Of a stretch of 64,000 bases of DNA, positions 57,976 to 64,000 are shown piece by piece. The position numbers and the translations under genes were made by a program. Source of the DNA: JBAWAP01 sp049589355 (GTDB lineage Bacteria > Chloroflexota > Anaerolineae > VGOG01); the NCBI GenBank assembly GCA_049589355.1, contig JBAWAP010000434.1, positions 1 through 64,000 on the forward strand. Direction: 5' to 3'. The notes beneath the pieces were generated by a model that saw only the letters and a list, made by a program, of their open reading frames with translations, ran no database searches and had not been told where the DNA came from. Position 1 is the first letter of the stretch. The number at the start of each line of letters is the position of its first letter.

Positions 57976-58497
57976 TTGAAGAAAGCACTCCCAGCCTTAG
58001 TCTGCCTTGTATTATTGACCCCACATATCTGGACTGACAAGCCGGCCTCCGCCTCAGCGCCACCTGACCCTCGCTTCGGGGCGGTGGAGGCTTATGAAGC
58101 CCCCGATCAAGCAACTTTGGCCGGCGTGGGCTGGGAACGGATACTCTTCTGGTGGTATCAACTGCAACCCAACGGGCCAGAGGATTGGAACGACCAGTAC
58201 TTCCCCGATGAAATCCTGGATAGGGAACGTGCCCAGGGCCGAGAGGTGGTGGGCCTGCTCAATAACACTCCCCACGCCCACCGCTACGCCGACGACCACA
58301 CTCACTCCTATGCCCACCGCTACTATAACACAGCTACCCACCCCTACGCCCACAGCAACAAACCTGCCGACGCCGACAGCAACGAACACTCCTTTCCCTA
58401 CTTCCACCCTCACCCCCTCCCCTACAGCCACCGCTACCAGTTCCCTTGCCTAATCCCCCTCGGCGGCGTCCTCATCTGGTGGCGGAGGCGGCGCTGA
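57976..58497 (+). pseudogene. Decayed secreted glycoside-hydrolase-like gene (N-terminal fragment joined to anchor)
   Basis: TTG at 57976 with AGGAG upstream. Signal peptide (LKKALPALVCLVLLTPHIW), then FGAVEAYEAPDQATLAGVGW, ERILFWWYQLQPNGPEDWND and EVVGLLNNTP, resembling the start of a GH-type barrel protein. After that, the frame reads a His/Tyr-rich stretch, whereas the +1 frame reads a typical LPTPTATPTTTLTPMP stalk; the end CLIPLGGVLIWWRRRR is a membrane anchor in the original frame. An internal deletion removed the catalytic part and displaced the stalk frame. Unlikely to be functional. Confidence 0.6.
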
Positions 58498-58542
58498 CCA
58501 GTTACCACTGACCATGGACCACCTGACCAAGGACATGAAGGC

Positions 58543-59134
58543 ATGACCATCCTTAACCCAGCAATCTATATAGACGAGTCCGGCAATTTAACCGCCCCGA
58601 ACGCCCCTTTCGTGGTAGTGGCAGCGTTGGTTGCCGAGCAACACGATGCTAAACTGATAAAGGATTATCAGCAAGGAAAGACGAAGACTTCGTATGGCTA
58701 AGGGCGAGCAGAAGAAGGAGAGGAAGGTAGCCGAATTCAAATTTCGTTCGATTGGAGATAGGACGAGGCAAAGGATTCTAGTACGCTTGGGGGGACAGAA
58801 GGTAGAGCTGTTCTTATTTATCTTGGAGAAAGGGGATAGGATTATAGCGGATACGCCGAAAAACTATGCCAGGCTTGTGTGGCAGCTCTTAGCAGAGTGT
58901 TTGAAGCAATACCCCAAAGCGCCGGTGATCATTGATTCCCACTTTGACTTGGCCGAAAGAAGGGAAGCCTTTGATGCCTTTATCGCCGAGAAGGCGGGCA
59001 GACCGGTAGCGATCACACATGGCGACAGCAATCTCGATGCAGGGGTGGAATTGGCGGATTTTTTAGTGGGGCAGTCTTGTATCGCTGTAGGCAAGGAGAC
59101 AGCCGCTTTGAGGAAATGTTCAGGGAAAAAGTAG
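58543..59134 (+). pseudogene. DUF3800 protein split by a frameshift
   Basis: First part, ATG 58543 to TAA 58701: IYIDESGNLTAPNAPFVVVA (DUF3800 N-terminus with the first acidic residue), ends KTKTSYG. Second part, ATG at 58694 to 59134: EFKFRSIGDRTRQRILVRLG, APVIIDSHFDLAERREAF, ITHGDSNLDAGVELADFLVG (remaining acidic residues). The two frames overlap by ATGGCTAA. Together they make one about 195-residue RNase H-like DUF3800 protein. A single indel near 58695 is likely; two-subunit expression is conceivable. Confidence 0.65.
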
Positions 59135-59303
59135 TCTGGGAAAGTAGCGGGAAATGGAAAAAGAAATGGTGAGAAACCCGGAAGGCCCGTTCCTTGGATT
59201 CCCAAGTGAACCGCTGCAAGCAGCCGTCCAGCCTTACCCCGGATTTACTTCTCACCATCGCTATCTAATAACATAATTTCCTTAAATTGTCAAGGAGGCA
59301 GAA

Positions 59304-60644
59304 ATGCTCATCACCAATAGCACGCTCATCACCTTTGGCGAGAAGAACCAGGTCATATCCGATGGGGCTATCCTCATCACCGGCGAGCACATAGCCGATT
59401 TGGGCTCGACGGCGGAGCTCACGGCAAAATACCCCGCTGAGGAGATCCTCGACGCCCAGGGCAAACTGGCGATGCCCGGCCTGATCTGTGCCCACACTCA
59501 CTTCTACGGCGCTTTCGCCCGAGGGATGGCCATCCCTGGCGAAGCCCCCCAGAACTTTCCGGAGATTCTGGAGAAGCTGTGGTGGCAACTCGACAAAGCC
59601 CTCCTTTGGCAAGACATTCGCTACAGTGCCCTGGTCTGCCTGATAGATGCCATCCGCCACGGCACCACCACCCTCATAGATCACCACGCCTCTCCCAACG
59701 CTATTGATGGTTCACTGGACATCATCGCTAAAGCGGTGGAGGAGGCCGGAGTGCGCGCCTGCCTGTGCTACGAGGTGAGTGACCGGGACGGGAAGGATAA
59801 GGCAATGGCGGGGATCAGGGAGAATGAGCGATTTATCAGGGGAGCAAGGGAGCAAGGGAGCAAGGGAGCAGGAGGGGCAATTGCGGGAACATTTGGCTTG
59901 CACGCTTCGATGACGCTTTCCGATGAGACGTTGGAGCAGGCGGTGGAGGTGGCCAATGGGTTGGGCGTAGGTTTCCATATCCACGTGGCGGAGGATATGG
60001 CCGACGTGCGGGATAGCCTGAAGAAATCGGGCCTGCGGGTCGTCGAGAGGTTGAGCAAGTTCGGTGTATTGGGCCCCCAGACCATCGCCGCCCATTGCGT
60101 GCATGTGGACGCCTACGAGAAGGAGATCCTGCAAGAGACGGGCACGCGGGTAGTCCACAATCCCCGCTCCAACATGAACAACGCCGTGGGCGTGGCCGAC
60201 GTGCCAGGCATGCTGAAACGCGGGATTGACGTGGGCCTGGGCAACGACGGTTTCTCCAATAACATGTTCACTGAGATGCATACCGCTTACCTCTTGCACA
60301 AGCTGAACAAGGGTGATCCGCGAGTCATGGGCGCCGACCAGATGATGCAAATGGCGTTTCAGAACAACGCCCAGATAGCTAACCTGTTCTTCGCTGACCC
60401 TCTGGGGCAGCTCTCCGTAGGCGCACTGGCCGATGTGGTTCTGGTGGATTACAAGCCGACCACCCCCTTGACCGAAGGCAACTTCCCCTGGCACATCATC
60501 TTCGGCGTGGACGGCACGGGAGTGGACACGACCATCGTCGGCGGTCAAGTGCTGATGCAGAACAAGGAGCTTTTGAGCCTGGACGAGGAAGAAGTCTGTG
60601 TCAAATCGCAGGAGCTGGCAGGTAGGCTCTGGAAGAGATTATGA
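59304..60644 (+). CDS. ssnA: Putative aminohydrolase SsnA
   Basis: 446 residues; AAGGAGG upstream of the ATG. Amidohydrolase with PGLICAHTHFYGAFARGM (HxH), FHIHVAEDMADVRDSLKK, TIAAHCVHVDAYEKEIL and VGLGNDGFSNNMFTEMHTAY. These match SsnA, a protein that in other genomes clusters with ygfK and selenium-dependent molybdenum hydroxylases acting on purines. An in-frame insert (GAREQGSKGAGGAI) comes from four GGGAGCAA octamers (59840-59871). First gene of the ssnA-X-ygfK unit. 59135-59303 holds only its leader and a loose GGTGAGAA...TTCTCACC inverted repeat. Confidence 0.88.
   Translation: MLITNSTLITFGEKNQVISDGAILITGEHIADLGSTAELTAKYPAEEILDAQGKLAMPGLICAHTHFYGAFARGMAIPGEAPQNFPEILEKLWWQLDKALLWQDIRYSALVCLIDAIRHGTTTLIDHHASPNAIDGSLDIIAKAVEEAGVRACLCYEVSDRDGKDKAMAGIRENERFIRGAREQGSKGAGGAIAGTFGLHASMTLSDETLEQAVEVANGLGVGFHIHVAEDMADVRDSLKKSGLRVVERLSKFGVLGPQTIAAHCVHVDAYEKEILQETGTRVVHNPRSNMNNAVGVADVPGMLKRGIDVGLGNDGFSNNMFTEMHTAYLLHKLNKGDPRVMGADQMMQMAFQNNAQIANLFFADPLGQLSVGALADVVLVDYKPTTPLTEGNFPWHIIFGVDGTGVDTTIVGGQVLMQNKELLSLDEEEVCVKSQELAGRLWKRL
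59840..59871. repeat. Four tandem GGGAGCAA octamers inside ssnA
   Basis: GGGAGCAA three times and GGGAGCAG once, 32 bases, in frame within the amidohydrolase. Confidence 0.85.
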
Positions 60645-60645
60645 T

Positions 60646-60891
60646 ATGTCCTCGTGGATTGATGGTACCCTGTATCCCGATACAGAGCCTCCCGAAACAC
60701 TGGACACTCTGGCCGACCGGGTGGACTTTTTGGCCCGGCTGTGCGCGGCGTGGGACTTTGGGGTGTTGCCCTACCCAGAGACCGTGGCCGAGGTTCGCCG
60801 CCCGGAATGGCGGGAGGCGGTAGACGCTTGTTGCCTCCTGACCTCTCCGGCTTACCACCTGTTGCGAACCTGGCACAACCTGGAACCTTAG
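60646..60891 (+). CDS. Small protein between ssnA and ygfK, with in-frame TAG before a 19-codon extension
   Basis: The ATG at 60646 lies 1 bp after the ssnA stop. 81 residues (MSSWIDGTLYPDTEPPETLD, TLADRVDFLARLCAAWDFG, LTSPAYHLLRTWHNLEP) to a TAG at 60889. The frame continues as PYLGARLAYIWEDPNLKYI to TAG at 60951, which looks like genuine coding sequence, so the first TAG may be a recent mutation or small insertion. No family recognised. Conserved position between ssnA and ygfK suggests a role in the same process. Confidence 0.6.
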   Translation: MSSWIDGTLYPDTEPPETLDTLADRVDFLARLCAAWDFGVLPYPETVAEVRRPEWREAVDACCLLTSPAYHLLRTWHNLEP

Positions 60892-60992
60892 CCCTACCTG
60901 GGAGCGCGCCTGGCCTACATCTGGGAGGACCCCAATCTGAAGTATATCTAGCCCGCCGCTCGGCCCACGTTTACTGAAAGGAATGAAGAAAC

Positions 60993-63900
60993 GTGTCTGA
61001 TACCATGAAGGTCCAATCCTTTGAAGTCCTTCTCAACTGGATTCTGAAAGAGCTTGAGCGGAATCAGTCCATCTTTGGGATCCATCGCTCTCTTTTCTAT
61101 ATCCCCAAAAAGGACAGCCCCTACGCCATCCCGGACCTCTTTGGGCATTACCTGGCCACTCCCATCGGACCGGGGGCCGGCCCCCATACCCAATTGACAC
61201 AGAACATCATCTGTGCCTGGCTCTCCGGTGGCCGATTCATCGAACTGAAGACCGTGCAAATCATGGACGAACTGGAGATCACCAGGCCCTGCATTGACAT
61301 GGAGGATGAAGGCTATAACGTCGAATGGTCTCAGGAGCTGAAGCTGGATCAGTCTGCCAGCGAGTATGTCAAATCCTGGGCCTTGATCCACATCCTCCGC
61401 CGGGTCCTTGGCTTCGAGGACCTTTCCTTTGGCACGATTTTCAACATGAGCGTCGGCTACAACCTGGAGGGGATTCAGAGCCCACCCATGACCCGTTTCA
61501 TGGACAAACTGGAGGACGCCTCCGAGGAAATCGCCGCAATCCAGGCGCTTCTGAGAGAGAAGTTCTCCCAGTTCAGCGATATCGAGATTCCGGCTCGTGT
61601 CACCAACAACGTCACTCTCTCCACCATGCACGGTTGCCCCCCGGACGAAATCGAACGGATCGGCAGGTATCTGCTGGAAGAAAGGGGGCTGCACACCGCG
61701 GTTAAGCTGAATCCCACTCTGCTGGGCAAAGAGGAGGTGATGCGCATCCTCCACGACCACCTCGGCTTCAGGGAGATCCATATCCCCGACCGCGTGTTCG
61801 AGCACGATCTGCAATACGACCGGGCGGTGGAATTGATCAAGACATTGAGCGGGGTTGCCGCAGAGCGGGGCCTGACCTTTGGGATCAAATTGAGCAACAC
61901 CCTAGCCATGGCCAACCACAAGGGCATCCTCCCTGGCGACGAAATGTACATGTCGGGACGCGCCCTCTACCCCGTTACCGTTAACCTCTTCCACAGGCTC
62001 TCCCAGGAATTCGGCGGCGACCTGAACGTCTCTTTCTCTGCCGGAGCCGATGCCTTCAATCTGACGGGGATCCTGGCTGCCGGTGCCCGGCCTGTCACCG
62101 TAGTCTCCGACCTGCTGAAGCCGGGTGGCTATTCCAGGATGCTTCAATACCTGGAGAATCTGGAAAGGGATATGGAGAGGCTGGGGGCACAGAGCCTGGA
62201 GGAACTGGCCCAAGACAAGCTGACTAATCTGGAACGAGAGGCCGCCCGGGCCCTGGACGACCCCCGCTACAAGAAGGGCTACCACCCCTACGGCCTGCCC
62301 AAGGTCGAATCGAAACTGGGCCTTTTCGATTGCATCGCTGCTCCCTGTGTGGAGAAGTGCGCCATCCACCAAGACGTGCCCGAATACGCCTGGCTGACCT
62401 CCCGCCAGAAATACGACCAGGCACTGGAGGTCATCCTCTCCCGCAACCCCCTGCCTGGGGTCACCGGCTACGTCTGCAATCACCTGTGCCAGACCCGATG
62501 CACCCGTAACAACTACGACCAGCCCGTCGCTATCCGCGCCCTCAAACGGTTTGCCGCCGAACACGGGAACGTGCCCCAAATTGAAAATCGCAAATCGCAA
62601 ATCGCAAATCGCAGAGTGGCCGTGATTGGCAGCGGCCCCTCGGGGCTGGCTGTGGCCTATTCCCTGGCGCTGAACGGTGTCGAGGCGACCATCTATGAAG
62701 CCAAGGACAGGGCTGGAGGGATGCTGGCCATCGCCCCCACTTTCAGGCTGCCCCAGGCTGTCGTTCAGGAGGACATTGACCGAATCACCAATTTGGGAGT
62801 GAAGATCGAACTTTCCCATCCCATCACATCCCCCCCGGAGGAGCTTCTGGCAGACGGGTTTGATGCCGTCTACATTGCCTCGGGCGCTCAGAAGGATGCC
62901 CGTCTGGGCATCGAAGGCGAAGAAGGCGAAGGCGTCCACCATGCGCTTGGTTTACTCGACCAGGTGCGGTGGGGTGAAAGAGTCGAATTGGGCAGCAGGG
63001 TCTTGGTCATCGGCGGAGGGAACTCGGCTATGGATGCCGCCAGGACGGCCAAGCGGCTTACGAGCGGCTTGGTGACCATCGTCTATCGTCGGACACGGAG
63101 CGAGATGCCGGCCGACGAGGAGGAGATCGAAGACACTCTGGTGGAGGGCGTGGTTTTGGAGGAACTGACTTCCCCCACCAGGATCATCCTGCAAGAGAGC
63201 CGGGTCGTCGCCCTGGAGTGTGTACGGAACGAGCTGGGAGAGCCTGGTCGAGACGGGAGGAGAAGGCCGATTCCCATCGAAGGTAGCGAGTTTCAGATCG
63301 AGGCGGATTCCATCATCGTGGCCATCGGCCAGGTGCCGGACGTTTCCTTTCTCGACCGAAGCGTGATCACTCTTCGCGAGGATGCGACCATCGCCGTTGC
63401 CCCCGAGACCGGGCTTGCGGGAGAAGAACGGGTCTATGCGGGGGGGGATGCGGTGCGAGGACCCGCCACCATCGTCGAGGCGTGCGCCGACGGCCGGCGG
63501 GCCGCCGAGGCGATTTGCCAGCAGTTGGGTGTGCCGTTTGAACGGCCGTCCGTCAACCTTCCCATGCTCTCTGAGGAAGAAATCGCGCAAGTCAAGCGTG
63601 TCCGAGCTAGGAAGGCGGCACAGCACGAGGCAGCAATGCTCCCGCCCGGTGAGCGTGGCGGCTTCGACTTGGTCGAAGCGACCCTGACGGAGGAGGCGGC
63701 CCTGACCGAGGCGACCCGCTGTCTGCAGTGCTCGACCCTGTGCGACAAATGTGTGGAGGTGTGCCCCAACCGAGCCAATTACACCTTCTTCGTCGCCCCT
63801 GTCAGCCTGACGCTGCCCAAGGTCTCATGCCAGCAGAGAGGCTTGGCCGTAGCTGGGAAGGAGCTCTTCCGGCTCGAGCAATCTCGGCAGATCCTCCACG

Positions 63901-64000
63901 TGGACGACTTCTGCAATGAATGCGGCAACTGCGAGACCTTCTGCGTCCACGAGGGCAAACCCTATCTGGACAAGCCCAGGCTCTTCCTCAAGGAAAGCGA
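60993..64000 (+). CDS. ygfK: YgfK-type putative selenate reductase / selenium-linked flavoprotein, 3' end outside window
   Basis: Frame open from the GTG at 60993 (AAAGGA upstream) to the window edge, about 1,002 codons, so nearly the full family length. Order: a PreA-like barrel (SVGYNLEGIQSPPMTRFMDK, NNVTLSTMHGCPPDEIERIG); a GltD-type Fe-S region CIAAPCVEKCAIHQD and CNHLCQTRC; FAD-binding VAVIGSGPSGLAVAYSL; NAD(P) motif VLVIGGGNSAMDAART; AGGDAVRGPATIVEA; then ferredoxin-like CLQCSTLCDKCVEVC and CNECGNCETFC. With ssnA it marks selenium-dependent molybdenum hydroxylase metabolism. An insert (RKSQIANRRV) comes from AAATCGC heptamers. Confidence 0.88.
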   Translation, partial: MSDTMKVQSFEVLLNWILKELERNQSIFGIHRSLFYIPKKDSPYAIPDLFGHYLATPIGPGAGPHTQLTQNIICAWLSGGRFIELKTVQIMDELEITRPCIDMEDEGYNVEWSQELKLDQSASEYVKSWALIHILRRVLGFEDLSFGTIFNMSVGYNLEGIQSPPMTRFMDKLEDASEEIAAIQALLREKFSQFSDIEIPARVTNNVTLSTMHGCPPDEIERIGRYLLEERGLHTAVKLNPTLLGKEEVMRILHDHLGFREIHIPDRVFEHDLQYDRAVELIKTLSGVAAERGLTFGIKLSNTLAMANHKGILPGDEMYMSGRALYPVTVNLFHRLSQEFGGDLNVSFSAGADAFNLTGILAAGARPVTVVSDLLKPGGYSRMLQYLENLERDMERLGAQSLEELAQDKLTNLEREAARALDDPRYKKGYHPYGLPKVESKLGLFDCIAAPCVEKCAIHQDVPEYAWLTSRQKYDQALEVILSRNPLPGVTGYVCNHLCQTRCTRNNYDQPVAIRALKRFAAEHGNVPQIENRKSQIANRRVAVIGSGPSGLAVAYSLALNGVEATIYEAKDRAGGMLAIAPTFRLPQAVVQEDIDRITNLGVKIELSHPITSPPEELLADGFDAVYIASGAQKDARLGIEGEEGEGVHHALGLLDQVRWGERVELGSRVLVIGGGNSAMDAARTAKRLTSGLVTIVYRRTRSEMPADEEEIEDTLVEGVVLEELTSPTRIILQESRVVALECVRNELGEPGRDGRRRPIPIEGSEFQIEADSIIVAIGQVPDVSFLDRSVITLREDATIAVAPETGLAGEERVYAGGDAVRGPATIVEACADGRRAAEAICQQLGVPFERPSVNLPMLSEEEIAQVKRVRARKAAQHEAAMLPPGERGGFDLVEATLTEEAALTEATRCLQCSTLCDKCVEVCPNRANYTFFVAPVSLTLPKVSCQQRGLAVAGKELFRLEQSRQILHVDDFCNECGNCETFCVHEGKPYLDKPRLFLKES
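62585..62612. repeat. Four tandem AAATCGC heptamers inside ygfK
   Basis: Four exact copies, 28 bases, in frame between the Fe-S region and the FAD-binding motif. Confidence 0.9.

Noticed and set aside
58094..58453. Pro/Thr-rich plus-strand ORF as a separate gene
   Set aside because: It starts within the glycoside-hydrolase fragment and has no ribosome site; it is the displaced stalk frame of the decayed gene.

Overview
The window reads as a chromosomal segment of a Chloroflexota bacterium, probably Anaerolineae-like and anaerobic. This is inferred from secreted proteins with Pro/Thr-rich linkers and 'YLPxxFK' C-terminal tails, fused AroK-AroB and fused EcfA proteins, many DUF433/DUF5615/PIN/HicB modules, and short tandem repeats inside housekeeping genes. 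No rRNA or tRNA gene was seen. Nearly everything from 1 to 55.3 kb is on the minus strand; from 55.5 kb to the end it is on the plus strand, with divergent sigma70-type promoters between.

Layout. 1-6.8 kb: a giant secreted Ig-like repeat protein (C-terminus outside the window). 7-8.8 kb: a secreted subtilisin-fold protein that appears to have lost its catalytic Ser. 9-12.4 kb: three secreted or membrane proteins sharing an unnamed about 100-residue domain (five copies), enclosing a membrane-anchored rhodanese whose frame is crossed by a single TGA beside the catalytic cysteine (possible selenocysteine). 12.4-20.75 kb: an aromatic amino acid operon, leader-aroH-aroF-tyrA-aroA-aroE-aroC-aroKB-aroQ, preceded by a promoter, a 43-codon leader peptide with 8 Phe/Tyr codons in 14, an 11-bp antiterminator pairing and a rho-independent terminator, which is a complete attenuator.

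21-32.5 kb: an accessory and defence island (truncated MazF and its antitoxin, HNH nuclease, HigA-like fragment, nucleotidyltransferase pair, a type III-like restriction-modification operon carrying an internal HEPN-MNT pair, a TIR protein). Five copies of a roughly 95-bp terminator-promoter repeat, all in one orientation, punctuate the island. 32.5-37.4 kb: a PadR-controlled cluster of HAAS and other membrane proteins. 37.5-40.6 kb: an ECF vitamin-type transporter. 40.7-50.4 kb: rsmE-prmA and the heat-shock genes hrcA-grpE-dnaK-dnaJ (with CIRCE), interrupted by several small toxin-antitoxin-like genes. 50.5-55.3 kb: an MBL hydrolase, two tandem deaminase paralogues, a lipid kinase and an SCP2 protein.

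55.5-64 kb (plus): a DUF4870 protein, recJ, decayed gene remnants, then ssnA, a small ORF and ygfK, a set linked to selenium-dependent molybdenum hydroxylases. Selenium use would fit the rhodanese TGA.

A pervasive feature is short tandem 7-8-mers (typically four copies) and palindromic elements lying in frame inside conserved genes or at gene ends.
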